Shown here piece after piece: positions 26,774-37,640 of a DNA stretch of 64,000 nucleotides; position 1 is the first letter of the stretch, and each line of letters begins with the position of its first letter. Source of the stretch: Gemmatimonadota bacterium (lineage in GTDB: Bacteria; Gemmatimonadota; Gemmatimonadetes; Gemmatimonadales; Gemmatimonadaceae); NCBI GenBank assembly GCA_028287235.1, contig JAQBQB010000010.1, forward strand, positions 1 through 64,000. The letters run 5' to 3'. The notes below the pieces were generated by a model. The model was not told the DNA's origin. It saw nothing but the letters and a program-made list of their open reading frames with translations, and did no database searches. The position numbers were made by a program, and so were the translations under genes.

Positions 26774-28150
26774 CTACACACCGTTCGCTTTCCGAAGGAC
26801 CTCCGGAAATTCACTCTGTCGCCGCGAACCCACCACTGAGAACTTGGGGCGTTCCACAGGCTCGATCCCGATCGCGGGGGAGGCGAATAGCGATGACCAG
26901 AGTGGGCTCGACAAAAGCCGATCCGCGATCGTCGGGTCAAACTGAGACCCGCGACAGCGAACTACCTCGCCGCGCACTTCCGCTTCCGTCAGTGGCCGAC
27001 GGTATGGGCGCTCCGTTGTCATCGCGTCGATGGTATCCGCGAATCGAATGACGCGCGACGCCAGCGGGATCAGTTCTCCGGCAAGCGCGGTGGGGTATCC
27101 GGTCCCGTCCCAGTTTTCGTGATGATGGCGAATGGCCGGGACGATGTCGCGCAGGCGCGTCATAGTAGCAACGAGCTTGGCACCATCTTCCGGGTGATCC
27201 TGGATGATTGCCCACTCTTCAGGATTCAGCTTGTCCTGTTTTGCAAGTACGGCGGCGTACTTCTCGTAGATTTTTCCGACATCATGAAGTAGGGCCGCCC
27301 GACCTATCTCCTCAACCTGCCTGTCCGACAGGTCCAGCGCCCGAGCGATAATCGTCGAATAGCGCTGGACGCGACGAGAATGACCTGATGTATACGGGTC
27401 GCGAGCTTCAAGCGACTTGACCATCAGCTCGAGAAGCTCTTCGTTCGTTCTCTCAAGCTCGAGGTTGATGCGATGAACTTGGCGCAATCCCAAGATCGGG
27501 ACCCAGAGAGCCGCCGCCGCGATCGGCCCGAAAGCAGCATACACCCAAGCAAAAACAAAAATGAGAGGTGTGGTGATAAAGTCGAGAACTACCGTCGATC
27601 GACTCCCCTCGATTATTACCGTCTTGGGGGACCTCCCCGACGCAAGCGCTATCGCGACGAAAATGACCAGATTATTAACAAGGAAACCGATGACGAACGC
27701 AGCGACCGCAGGTGCACCGAATTCGGCGGTCACATGTGTGAGGCTCGTCTTCTGCGCCGCGTTGAACAGGCTCGCACCACCTAGACCCAGGTAGACGAGA
27801 ATCGCTGTTGCTTCCATCAGCACGTATGCTGCTGTGTTGAGCACCTTCTTAATCGCTTGTCGGCCTGACGAAGCCTCCATGACGACTCGAACAAGCGCGA
27901 CACCGAGGATGCTTGGCCACCCCGGCACCACCACTGCGGCGGCAAAGTACGGGATATACCCGATAGTTCCGACGGCTTTGAACGGTAAGACAAAGCTTAA
28001 GAGTTCGCCCGCCACCGCGAGCGCACAAAGCAACAACGCGTCCGCCACCCCCGATCCAGCGATCGGTGGTGCCAAAACTATTACTCCGGCCGTTGCAATC
28101 ACGGCCAGAATCGCAATGGCAGTTACGTAAATCTCGACGCGACGTTGCAT
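26774..28150 (-). CDS. Membrane-anchored HD-GYP domain phosphodiesterase
   Basis: A 458-residue protein with about eight N-terminal membrane helices (residues 1-230, sensor-like), a short coiled linker (NLELERTNEELLELMVKSLEARD) and an HD-GYP domain. Catalytic motifs are complete: HSRRVQRYS, HDVGKIYEKY, QDHPEDGAKL, HHHENWDGTGYP and FADTIDAMTTERPYR. HD-GYP enzymes hydrolyse cyclic di-GMP or related dinucleotides. The ATG at 28150 is chosen, with AGGGGG about 12 bases upstream; a GTG at 28168 is possible. It shares the A/T-richer composition of the convergent BTAD regulator and faces it, so the pair may be a transferred signalling module. Confidence 0.88.
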   Translation of the reverse strand: MQRRVEIYVTAIAILAVIATAGVIVLAPPIAGSGVADALLLCALAVAGELLSFVLPFKAVGTIGYIPYFAAAVVVPGWPSILGVALVRVVMEASSGRQAIKKVLNTAAYVLMEATAILVYLGLGGASLFNAAQKTSLTHVTAEFGAPAVAAFVIGFLVNNLVIFVAIALASGRSPKTVIIEGSRSTVVLDFITTPLIFVFAWVYAAFGPIAAAALWVPILGLRQVHRINLELERTNEELLELMVKSLEARDPYTSGHSRRVQRYSTIIARALDLSDRQVEEIGRAALLHDVGKIYEKYAAVLAKQDKLNPEEWAIIQDHPEDGAKLVATMTRLRDIVPAIRHHHENWDGTGYPTALAGELIPLASRVIRFADTIDAMTTERPYRRPLTEAEVRGEVVRCRGSQFDPTIADRLLSSPLWSSLFASPAIGIEPVERPKFSVVGSRRQSEFPEVLRKANGV

Positions 28151-28594
28151 AAGGAGGGACCCCCTCACTCGTCTATGCCCAGAGAATTAATCCGTTTCCG
28201 AAGACAGTCCTGGAAAGGGTTTTCATCTGCGTCACCCCCTTTGTACAGCAAGTCGCACGTCGCCGTGCGCTCCAAAGTGAGCTCCGCTCAACTACTGGAC
28301 GGAATTGTCCTCCGCTCGTCTTCGCTTGGCGAGGGAGGGGGTCTTATTTCGAGTTGTCTAAATAGGTGTGTGGGATGCTGTCGTTCCGTGAACGGATCCG
28401 GCTACCGGGACTCGCATTCACGCATTCACCACCCGCCACAGCATCGCGACTTCGCGGCCGTCAGACGGCACCACCAAACGGCTCCGATTCAACCCGAGCC
28501 ATTCACTGCAACTATGCCAACCAGTGCATCCATTCTATTCTCGGCGCGCTGGCCATTCCACCCGCGCCGCTCATCAATCCTGTAACAGTCCGTC
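28151..28594. other. 444-bp region without a recognised gene
   Basis: This stretch upstream of the HD-GYP gene is less GC-rich than the surroundings. An imperfect inverted repeat GATGCTGT/ACAGCATC sits at about 28374-28445. No convincing ORF, tRNA or riboswitch was found. It should contain the HD-GYP promoter. Confidence 0.5.
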
Positions 28595-29392
28595 TCAGGG
28601 ACCGCGGTCCAACCAACGATTCGTCGCGTCCAACACGGCCAACACGCTCGCCGTCTCGGGACTCTCCTTCACCTCGGCGCTGCCGGTCATGAGGGAGCTT
28701 TCCCTCCCCTGCCGCGCCGTCACGCCCACGAACACGAACTCGCGGTCGAATGCCTCGATCAGCTTGCACCCTTCCAGCGCCAACACCCGCTCCTCTCCTA
28801 CGGCCTGCCTGATGGCCGCCAGAGTGGCGCGGGCTGCGAGCTCGACGCGAAGCCGCTCGTTCTCCATCCCTTCCGCTTCGCCAATAAACGACTGGTCACC
28901 CTTCCTCAGGGTAACACGGCACGCCACGCCCTTCGTCCGGGACCGCCGAACCTCGACGTCCTCGAAGTAGATCCGCCGGCGAGGCGCACCGGGGGCGACC
29001 GGAAGGGAGATGTCCGCGGCCGGGCTCGGGCTGGGAGGCGCAGAGGGGGATCCCGCGGCGGCCATCGGGAGCTGCAAGCCGGAGTTCGACACGCGCTGCG
29101 GACGCTGGCCTTCGGTCGACGTCGCGACCGAAATCTTCTTGTGGCTCACGCGCATCCCGAGGTGCGCGATGAGCGCGCTCTCGACGTTGCGAACCGTCTG
29201 TTTAGCGGTGACCTCGGTCGTCGTCAGGATGTGGATCTCCTCGACGGCGCCATTTGTTCCCGCGACAATGCGCGCGGAAATCACCCCGGGAAGGGTGCCT
29301 AGTAGCTCTTCAGCTCGTTGGATCGGCAGAACGCTTCCCGCGATCACCGACGACTCGGAGGAAGGCGCAGCATTATTGACCGGCAGCGACAA
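28595..29392 (-). CDS. Uncharacterised two-domain protein, 265 residues
   Basis: A 265-residue protein not assigned to a named family. The N-terminal part (residues 25-100) has an ACT- or asp23-like alpha/beta pattern (LLGTLPGVISARIVAGTNG, then VRNVESALIAHLGM). A Pro/Ser/Ala linker follows at about 105-135. The C-terminal domain (140-260) starts with RRRIYFEDVEVRRSRTKGVACRV and has alternating strands and helices. The start is TTG at 29392: an in-frame stop lies 16 codons upstream, no ATG or GTG is available, and GGAG is correctly spaced. It follows the sigma-54 activator by 115 bp on the same strand and may be co-transcribed. Confidence 0.75.
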   Translation of the reverse strand: MSLPVNNAAPSSESSVIAGSVLPIQRAEELLGTLPGVISARIVAGTNGAVEEIHILTTTEVTAKQTVRNVESALIAHLGMRVSHKKISVATSTEGQRPQRVSNSGLQLPMAAAGSPSAPPSPSPAADISLPVAPGAPRRRIYFEDVEVRRSRTKGVACRVTLRKGDQSFIGEAEGMENERLRVELAARATLAAIRQAVGEERVLALEGCKLIEAFDREFVFVGVTARQGRESSLMTGSAEVKESPETASVLAVLDATNRWLDRGP

Positions 29393-29507
29393 CGCGTACT
29401 CCAGGTGTTCGAGGCAACGTCCGGGGTACGACGACGCTCAGTTCTCGGCGTCACGGTCGGCTTCGACCAGATGTGATTCGAGCGGGAATATGCGCGGCGC
29501 CGGCAGC

Positions 29508-31060
<1,553 letters not shown>

Positions 31061-31064
<4 letters not shown>

Positions 31065-31579
31065 GCGTGGGGCGCGGGACGTGGGGCGCGGGGCGAGTCG
31101 CCGTGGTCCAATGGCGCGCCGCGGAGCACCGCAATCGCGTGGTCCACGATCGCCTCGAGCGCGGTCAGGCCGTCCCTCACCCCGCTCAGCGAGCCAGGCA
31201 GATTGACTATGAGAGTTTTCTTACGAACGCCGCTGAGGCCGCGCGAGAGCGCAGCCCGCGGAAAGCTCTGCAGCGAGAGCAGGCGAATACGCTCGGCGAT
31301 GCCCGGTGCGTCGCGCTCGAGCACCGCGCGCGTCGCCTCCGGCGTGACGTCGCGCGAGCTGAGCCCCGTGCCGCCCGTCGTGAGCACGAGGTCGGCCGCG
31401 TCGCCGTCGCACCACGCGGCAAGCGTCGAGACGATCTGCACTGACTCGTCTGGCACCAGCGCGCGAACGGTTACCGCGTAGCCGCGCGCGTTCGCCCACT
31501 GCTCCGCGGCATCGCCCGACGTGTCGGCGCGCTCGCCGCGAGCGCCCGCGTCGCTGATCGTCAGAATTCCAACACGCAT
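31061..31579 (-). CDS. mogA: Molybdopterin adenylyltransferase (MogA/MoaB-like)
   Basis: A 172-residue MogA/MoaB-family protein that adenylylates molybdopterin in molybdenum cofactor synthesis. The motifs SDAGARGERADTSG near the N-terminus and TTGGTGLSSRDVTPEAT (residues about 67-83) are diagnostic, with NLPGSLSGVRDGLTAL near the end. The ATG at 31579, preceded by GGAG, is preferred over the adjacent GTG. The last dozen residues (SPRAPRPAPHA) come from a dispersed C-rich repeat and look like a neutral extension. No other moa or moe genes are present, and coupling to a sigma-54 activator is unusual. Confidence 0.9.
31065..31094 (-). repeat. C-rich repeat before the sigma-54 activator start (CCCCACG type)
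   Basis: On the minus strand a run of CGCCCC(A/G)CG units ends exactly at the activator ATG and is close to the tract at 7657-7694. Here it is also coding: it forms the Pro/Arg/Ala tail of MogA. Confidence 0.65.
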
Positions 31580-31624
31580 CACGTCTCCGCCGGTCGCGAC
31601 CCGCCTCCGCCAGCAGCGAGCAGC

Positions 31625-32737
31625 TTACAGATGCGACGCATCCTTGTAGAACGGCATTTTGACGACCGTGGCTGGCACGCGCTTGCCGCGAATCTCCACC
31701 TCGAAGGTGTTCCCTTCCTTGGCGAGCGGCGTCGGCAGATAGCAGGTGCCGATCGGAATGCCGAGCGTGGGGCTCATCGAGCCGCTGCACACCAGGCCGT
31801 TCGGCTGTCCGTCGGTAAAGACCTGGTAGCCGTGGCGCGGAATGTTGCGGTCCTCGAGGGTGAAGCCCACGAGCTTCATCGCGACGCCATTCGTCTTCTG
31901 GTTGTTCAGCACTTGGCTGCCGACGAAGTCCCCCTTCTTGAGCTTCACGAGCCACGCGAGGTTCGCCTCGAGCGGCGTGACCGTGTTGTCGATGTCGTTG
32001 CCGTAGAGCGCCATGCCCATCTCCAGGCGCAGCGTATCGCGGCAGCCGAGTCCCGCGGGCGTGACATCGCCGCCGGCCATCAACGCGTCCCACAGCGGCA
32101 CCGAGTACTTCACGTCGTGATACAGCTCGAAGCCGTCCTCGCCGGTGTATCCTGTGCGCGAGATGATCATCGGCATGCCCGCCACTTCGCCCTCCGCGAA
32201 GTGGTAGTACTTGATGGCCGACAGGTCGGTCTTCGTCAGCTTCTGGAGAATTTTTGCCGCTTCGGGACCTTGAAGCGCCAGGAGCCCCATGCGCTCGCTC
32301 GCGTCTTCGATGATGACGCCGAACTTGTGCGCGTGCCGCGCGATATGTGCGTAGTCCTTGTCGATGTTCGACGCGTTGACGACCATCATGATCTTGTCCG
32401 GGAAGCGATAGACCAGACAGTCGTCCTCGATGGTGCCACCCTCGTTCAAGATGGTCGAGTATTGCACCTGGCCGAGCGCGAGCGCCGAGACGTCGTTGGT
32501 GGTCACGTAGTTCACGAAGTCCACCGCACGCTCACCGCGCACGAAGAACTCGCCCATGTGCGAAACGTCGAACAGGCCGGCCCTTTCTCGCACGGCTTTG
32601 TGCTCCGCCAGCAGCCCCATGGGGTACGTGACGGGCATCTCGTAGCCGGCGAACGGAACCATCTTTGCGCCGAGGGCGACGTGCTTGGCGTGGAACGGAG
32701 TGCGCCGCAGGGCGCCCAAGTCGGTGACTGTTGTCAT
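31625..32737 (-). CDS. gcvT: Glycine cleavage system T protein (aminomethyltransferase)
   Basis: A 370-residue aminomethyltransferase that moves the methylene group from the H-protein-bound glycine remnant to tetrahydrofolate. Family landmarks are the N-terminal LRRTPFHAKHVALGAKMVPFAGYEMPV, the GLFDVSHMGEF loop, LLALQGPEAAKIL, and the folate-site Asp in ISRTGYTGEDGFELY. Length is standard. The gene stands alone; gcvH and gcvP are not in the window. A small hairpin (TGCCG-TTC-CGGCA) followed by TATTTTT lies 8 bases before the ATG on the coding strand and could affect initiation. No glycine riboswitch was recognised. Confidence 0.95.
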   Translation of the reverse strand: MTTVTDLGALRRTPFHAKHVALGAKMVPFAGYEMPVTYPMGLLAEHKAVRERAGLFDVSHMGEFFVRGERAVDFVNYVTTNDVSALALGQVQYSTILNEGGTIEDDCLVYRFPDKIMMVVNASNIDKDYAHIARHAHKFGVIIEDASERMGLLALQGPEAAKILQKLTKTDLSAIKYYHFAEGEVAGMPMIISRTGYTGEDGFELYHDVKYSVPLWDALMAGGDVTPAGLGCRDTLRLEMGMALYGNDIDNTVTPLEANLAWLVKLKKGDFVGSQVLNNQKTNGVAMKLVGFTLEDRNIPRHGYQVFTDGQPNGLVCSGSMSPTLGIPIGTCYLPTPLAKEGNTFEVEIRGKRVPATVVKMPFYKDASHL

Positions 32738-32883
32738 CCCAAAAATATGCCGGAACGGCAGTGGGAATGACAGGTGGAGCGTCGTGCTCGTGAAGGGGTG
32801 GTAAGGAAGCTGTCCGGAGTCCGGCCGTACGGCACCCGAACGCCAGATCGCGCGTTAGTGTCTAGCGATCACACCCCGAGCAA

Positions 32884-35586
32884 ATGCGCACGATCTCCGC
32901 CGCCCTTCTCTTCCTGCCCGCGATCGCTGCAGGCCAGGTGCCCGCGACCCTCGTTCACGGCCACGCAACGCCCGTCCCGAGCGTGACCGCCGCGCGGAGG
33001 GTGGGTGCCGTCACGCTCGACGCAAAGCTGGACGAGGAAGCGTGGAAGGCCGCACAGCCGATCACGGACTTCACGCAGGTCGATCCCAGCGAGGGCAAGC
33101 CGGCGACGCAGCGCGCCGAGGTGCGCTTCCTGTTCGATGACGACGCGCTTTACGTGGGCGCGAAAATGTACGACTCGAACGGTGCGAAGGGGGTAACGAC
33201 TCGGGTGGTGCGCCGCGACGCGTCGTTCGACTCCGACATGTTCGAGATCGTGATCGACGGCTACCACGACCATCTAAGCCGCGCCTTCTTCGACCTGAAT
33301 CCGTCGGGCTCGAAGAGCGACTACATCGGGATCGGCAACTCGTGCTGCGACCAGTCGTGGGATCCGATCTGGGAAGCGGCCACGCACATCGACGCCGACG
33401 GGTGGACGGCCGAGATTCGCATTCCCTACAGCCAGCTGCGCTTCTCGCGCGATTCCGTACAGGAGTGGGGACTCCAGGTGCGGCGCTTCATCCATCGCAA
33501 CCAGGAGCAGGATCAATGGTCGTTCTGGAAGAAGACGGAAGCGGGCGGGCCGTCGCGCTTCGGGCACCTGACCGGCCTGCGCATTCCCGCGGCCAAAACG
33601 GGCCTCGAGCTGTTGCCGTACGTAGTGAGCAAGTCGACGTCGTTGGCGGGCGCGGCGAACGACCCGTTCAGATCGCACGGGCGCCCGACGCTGCGGCTGG
33701 GCCTCGACCTCAAGGATCGGTTGACGTCGAACCTCACCTTCGACGCGACGATCAATCCCGACTTCGGTCAGGTGGAGGTCGATCCTGCGGTGCTCAACCT
33801 CTCGGCGTTCGAGTCCTTTTTTCCGGAAAAGCGGCCCTTCTTCATCGAGGGCTCGCAGGTATTCGGCTTCGGGAACTTCAGCTGCAACTTCTGCAGCAAC
33901 CAGGAAAGCATGAGCGGATTCTACTCGCGGCGCATCGGGCGCGCGCCGACGGGGGCCAGCCTCGCACTGAACAACTTCGCCTACGCCGACGTGCCCGATG
34001 CGACGACGATCCTCGGCGCGGGAAAGATCACCGGGCGTACGGCGAGCGGCTATACCGTCGGCTTACTGAACGCGGTGACGGGCCGGGCGACCGCGCGCGT
34101 CGAGGACATCGCGGGCGCGCGCACGTCGCAGGAGGTCGAGCCGCTGGCCGACTACTTCGTCGGTCGCCTGAAACGCGATTTCATGAGCGGCAATCTCGTC
34201 GTGGGCGGCATCGTCAGCGGTGTGGCGCGCAACATCGACAGCACCTTCGCGCCGCGGCTCGCGCGGCACGCCGAGATGTACGGGAGCGACGTCGTGTACA
34301 CGTGGCACGAACACATGTTCTCGTTCCGCGGGAACGCAGCGGTCACGAACGTGAGCGGCGACGCGCGGGAGATCGCCCTGCGCCAGCAGTCGAGCGCGCG
34401 CTACTTCCAGCGCCCCGACCGGGGCGCGGGATCGGGGGCGTTCCTTTCAAACCGCTACGACACGACGGCGACGTCGCTGCGCGGGGCGGGCGGATACGCT
34501 CGCATCGCGAAGGAAACGGGCGACTGGTTCGGCGAAACGGCGATCAATACGCGAAGCCCTGGGTACGAAACCAACGACTACGCGTTTCAGCAGCGAGCCG
34601 ACTACGTCTCGAGCTACTCGAACCTGGGTCGCACGTGGACGCAGCCGACGAGCTGGTACCGCCAGTTCCTCGTCATCGGCGGCGTCCAGACGCACTACAA
34701 CTTCGAGGGCGATCACACCCTGCTCGAGCTGCACGAGTACGCGAGCACGACGACGCCGCAATTCTGGAACGTGTCGGCCTTTCACATTGGCCGCGCCGCC
34801 GAGATCGACGACCGCCAGCTCCGCGGCGGGCCGGCGGTCATCGCGCCGGCCAATGATTACATCTCGGGGAACGTGTCGACGGACTCGCGCCGCCAGGTGG
34901 TGGGGAACGCAAACCTGTCGTACGGATGGGATCGAAAGGGTGGGAGCAGCCCGTCGTTCAGCATCGGTGCGGACTATCGGCCGGCATCGAACGTGGCCGT
35001 GTCGTTCAATCCTTCGTGGAGCACGGCCCTCAGCAACGCGCAGTACGTGAGCGCGATCGGCGACTCGAGCGCGACGGCCTTCTTCGGGACGCGCTACGTG
35101 ATGTCGTATCTCGACCAACACACGCTCGGTCTCGACACGCGCTTGAGCGTCACCTTCTCGCCGACCATGACTCTCGAGCTGTACGTGCAGCCGTTCTTCG
35201 CCTCCGGGCACTACTACAACTTCGAGGAATACGCCGCGCCGCGAACGGATCGCCTGAATGTCTATGGGCGGGACGTGGGCAGGATCGCGGCAGCGCGCGA
35301 CAAGGACGGCGTGGTGAGCCAGTACACGATCGACCCGGACGGGTCCGGTCCGGCGAAACAGTTCAGGATCGGCAACCCCGACTTCAGCCAGCAGTCGCTT
35401 CGAGGGAACACGGTCTTCCGCTGGGAGTACCGCCCGGGCTCGGTGCTCTACGTCGCGTGGACGCAATCGCGCGTGGGCGACTCGGCGTTCGGCGATCTCG
35501 ACCTCACGCGCGACCGGATCGCGCTGCTCGCCGCCCGGCCCGACAACATCTTCCTCGTCAAGGCGAGCTGGTGGCTACCGAAGTAG
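32884..35586 (+). CDS. Secreted DUF5916 outer-membrane protein with CBM9-like domain
   Basis: A 900-residue exported protein. The signal peptide is MRTISAALLFLPAIAAGQ. Residues about 35-235 resemble a carbohydrate-binding family 9-like domain (KLDEEAWKAAQPITDFTQV, then ADGWTAEIRIPYSQLRF). From about residue 250 to the end is the DUF5916 region, beginning with LTFDATINPDFGQVEVDP and FESFFPEKRPFFIEGSQ, and then many alternating strands predicted to form an outer-membrane barrel. Such proteins are common in Bacteroidota and Gemmatimonadota and are thought to handle surface glycans, but no function is established. It is convergent with the flavin-binding gene at 35594. Confidence 0.87.
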   Translation: MRTISAALLFLPAIAAGQVPATLVHGHATPVPSVTAARRVGAVTLDAKLDEEAWKAAQPITDFTQVDPSEGKPATQRAEVRFLFDDDALYVGAKMYDSNGAKGVTTRVVRRDASFDSDMFEIVIDGYHDHLSRAFFDLNPSGSKSDYIGIGNSCCDQSWDPIWEAATHIDADGWTAEIRIPYSQLRFSRDSVQEWGLQVRRFIHRNQEQDQWSFWKKTEAGGPSRFGHLTGLRIPAAKTGLELLPYVVSKSTSLAGAANDPFRSHGRPTLRLGLDLKDRLTSNLTFDATINPDFGQVEVDPAVLNLSAFESFFPEKRPFFIEGSQVFGFGNFSCNFCSNQESMSGFYSRRIGRAPTGASLALNNFAYADVPDATTILGAGKITGRTASGYTVGLLNAVTGRATARVEDIAGARTSQEVEPLADYFVGRLKRDFMSGNLVVGGIVSGVARNIDSTFAPRLARHAEMYGSDVVYTWHEHMFSFRGNAAVTNVSGDAREIALRQQSSARYFQRPDRGAGSGAFLSNRYDTTATSLRGAGGYARIAKETGDWFGETAINTRSPGYETNDYAFQQRADYVSSYSNLGRTWTQPTSWYRQFLVIGGVQTHYNFEGDHTLLELHEYASTTTPQFWNVSAFHIGRAAEIDDRQLRGGPAVIAPANDYISGNVSTDSRRQVVGNANLSYGWDRKGGSSPSFSIGADYRPASNVAVSFNPSWSTALSNAQYVSAIGDSSATAFFGTRYVMSYLDQHTLGLDTRLSVTFSPTMTLELYVQPFFASGHYYNFEEYAAPRTDRLNVYGRDVGRIAAARDKDGVVSQYTIDPDGSGPAKQFRIGNPDFSQQSLRGNTVFRWEYRPGSVLYVAWTQSRVGDSAFGDLDLTRDRIALLAARPDNIFLVKASWWLPK

Positions 35587-35593
35587 CTGGAGT

Positions 35594-36181
35594 CTATCGC
35601 AGATCGGCGCTTTTTCGCGGCGCGTGCAGCTCGTCGCGTCCGATCTCGCGCATGTCGGCGACCTTCGGCGGCTCGCCGGTGATCATCGACTTGGCCATCT
35701 GGAAGAGGACCATCGGTGTGGGACGATCCTTCTTCGAGTAGTGGACCGTGTCCGCCTCGACGAGAATGAGCCCGATGCGCGGATCGTGCGGGCCGCCGTC
35801 GCGTTTGCCGTCGCCTTCGTCGCCGAGCCAGAGCTTCCAGTCGGCGGCATAGAGCGAGTCGATGAGATCGCGGTCGCGCGACACGATGCCGCGTCCGCTC
35901 ACGCTCACCCATTCGCGCGTGCGATCCTTGTAGTACGAGACGTTGACGTGCGGATCGCGGGCGATCTCCTCGAACTTCTCGCTTTCGATGTTCGTCATGA
36001 ACCAGAGATCGGTACCCGACGTTCGCCGCTGCGTCTGCATGGCGCGGGCGACGAGATGCCCGTCGGCGCGGCGGGTGGTCACCATCGCCGTCTCGATCCC
36101 GTCGATGAGCTTGTAGAGGTCGTCGAGCTTCTTTTCCAGCGGCACGTCGTTGTCGCGATCCTTCTCGATGGCGCTTGTCAT
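35594..36181 (-). CDS. Pyridoxamine 5'-phosphate oxidase-like general stress protein
   Basis: A 195-residue protein with the FMN-binding split-barrel fold of the PNPOx-like superfamily, closest to the general stress protein 26 group. Motifs are the N-terminal helix LEKKLDDLYKLIDGIETAMVTT, the strand pair around ARAMQTQRRTSGTDLWFMTN, and VSYYKDRTREWVSVSGRG. A late WKLWLGDEGDGKRDGGPHDPRIGLI matches this subgroup. It probably binds a flavin and is not a true pyridoxine oxidase. The ATG at 36181 begins the family homology. It is the last gene of the long minus-strand block, 19 bp after bcp. Confidence 0.85.
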   Translation of the reverse strand: MTSAIEKDRDNDVPLEKKLDDLYKLIDGIETAMVTTRRADGHLVARAMQTQRRTSGTDLWFMTNIESEKFEEIARDPHVNVSYYKDRTREWVSVSGRGIVSRDRDLIDSLYAADWKLWLGDEGDGKRDGGPHDPRIGLILVEADTVHYSKKDRPTPMVLFQMAKSMITGEPPKVADMREIGRDELHAPRKSADLR

Positions 36182-36200
36182 GCGCGCTCGAGAGGCAGAA

Positions 36201-36692
36201 TCAATGCCGCGATGCGAGCCCGGCGACGGCTTCCGCCACCTCGGCGGCATGCTCTTCGGGCTTGACCTTCTCGAAGATCCTGGCGATGCGGCCCGACGCG
36301 TCGATGACGAAGGTGGTGCGCGCCACTCCCATGTATTTTCGGCCCCACATCGTTTTCTCCACCCAGAGGCCGTACTGCTCGGACACGGCGTGGCCTTCGT
36401 CCGACAGCAGCGCGTACGGCAGCTCGAACTTCTGCTTGAACTTGCGATGCGACTTGGGCGAGTCGGGGCTGATGCCGAGCACGACCGCGTCCAGGCCGGC
36501 GAATCGCGGGAGCGCGTCGCGGAAGGAGCAGGCTTCGACGGTGCAGCCGGGGGTGTCGTCTTTCGGGTAGAAGAACAGAATCACGGGCTTCCCGCGGAAA
36601 TCGGAGAGGGAAACGCGCTGGTCCTGATCGTTCAGGACGGTGAAATCCGGGGCCATTTCGCCGACTGTCACAGCGCTGCCTTCCGTACCCAT
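36201..36692 (-). CDS. bcp: Thioredoxin-dependent peroxiredoxin, BCP/PrxQ type
   Basis: A 163-residue peroxiredoxin that reduces hydroperoxides with electrons from thioredoxin. The active-site motif PKDDTPGCTVEACSFRD holds the peroxidatic Cys and a second Cys five residues later, the arrangement of resolving cysteines in PrxQ/BCP. GKPVILFFYP and ISPDSPKSHRKFKQKF are typical. The ATG shares one base with the argF stop (TGATG), so the two are coupled. The protein is cytoplasmic. Confidence 0.95.
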   Translation of the reverse strand: MGTEGSAVTVGEMAPDFTVLNDQDQRVSLSDFRGKPVILFFYPKDDTPGCTVEACSFRDALPRFAGLDAVVLGISPDSPKSHRKFKQKFELPYALLSDEGHAVSEQYGLWVEKTMWGRKYMGVARTTFVIDASGRIARIFEKVKPEEHAAEVAEAVAGLASRH

Positions 36693-37600
36693 CAGACTTT
36701 CTCGCCGCCCATGAGCGCAGCCATGATCGCCTTCTGAATGTGCAGGCGATTCTCCGCCTCGTCCCACACACAGCTCTGCGGTCCGTCGATGACCTCGGCG
36801 GCGACTTCTTCGCCGCGGTGCGCCGGTAGACAGTGGAGGAAGATCGCCTTCTTGTCGGCCGCGCCCATCAGCTTGGGGCTCACGGTGAAGCCGGCGAAGG
36901 CGCGCTCGCGATCCTTCTGCTCCTGCTCCTGGCCCATCGACGCCCAGACGTCGGTGCTGATGACGTGCGCGCCCTTCGCCGCTTCCATCGGGTCGCGAAC
37001 GACGCGCACCTTGGCGACTTTCTGCGCGCGCGCGAGCAGATGGTCGGCGGGCTCGTAGCCCTCCGGGCAGGCGAGGTCGAGATCGAAGCCGAAGCGATAC
37101 GCGGCGTTGATCCAGGAGTTTGCCATGTTGTTCCCGTCGCCGATCCACGCGTACTTCTTGTCGGTGACGCTGCCCAGATGCTGGCGCACGGTGAGCAGAT
37201 CGGCGAGCACCTGGCAGGGATGCAGCAGATCGGTGAGCCCATTGATCACCGGAACGTCCGCGTACTTCGCGAGCTCCTCGATGTCCTGGTGCGCAAATGT
37301 GCGAATCATGATGCCGTCGACGTAGCGCGAGAGCACGCGTGCCGTGTCGGCGATCGGCTCGCCGCGTCCGAGCTGCACGTCGCGCGGCGACAGGAACAAC
37401 GCGTGCCCGCCCAGCTGGTACGTCCCGACTTCGAACGACACGCGCGTTCGCGTGCTCGACTTCATGAAGATCATGGCGAGCGACTTGCCGGCCAGCGGCT
37501 TGGCGGTGTATTCGCCGCTGCGCATGCGTTCGGCGAGCACGAACAGTCCGTCGAGCTCTTCTCGGGTGAAGTCGGGGATGGCGAGGAAGTCGGTCGGCAT
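36692..37600 (-). CDS. argF: Ornithine carbamoyltransferase
   Basis: A 302-residue carbamoyltransferase making citrulline from ornithine and carbamoyl phosphate. The carbamoyl-phosphate loop SSTRTRV (residues 48-54), HPCQ near residue 127 and HCLPAHRG near residue 260 are all present. The last, with its Cys, marks ornithine over aspartate enzymes. Length is standard. It follows hslU by 40 bp on the same strand. Its leader is C-rich with GTTCACTGCTCACTCGCCCC directly before ATG and no clear ribosome site. No other arginine genes are nearby. Confidence 0.95.
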   Translation of the reverse strand: MPTDFLAIPDFTREELDGLFVLAERMRSGEYTAKPLAGKSLAMIFMKSSTRTRVSFEVGTYQLGGHALFLSPRDVQLGRGEPIADTARVLSRYVDGIMIRTFAHQDIEELAKYADVPVINGLTDLLHPCQVLADLLTVRQHLGSVTDKKYAWIGDGNNMANSWINAAYRFGFDLDLACPEGYEPADHLLARAQKVAKVRVVRDPMEAAKGAHVISTDVWASMGQEQEQKDRERAFAGFTVSPKLMGAADKKAIFLHCLPAHRGEEVAAEVIDGPQSCVWDEAENRLHIQKAIMAALMGGEKV

Positions 37601-37640
37601 GGGGCGAGTGAGCAGTGAACGGGGAGCGGCGGGTGGGCGG

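Noticed and set aside
28374-28447. GATGCTGT/ACAGCATC inverted repeat, possible attC or riboswitch
   Set aside because: Imperfect, too far apart, no integrase or conserved core; left as unassigned intergenic.
32738-32883. Possible glycine riboswitch ahead of gcvT
   Set aside because: The conserved glycine aptamer cores are absent; only a small hairpin near the start codon is present.
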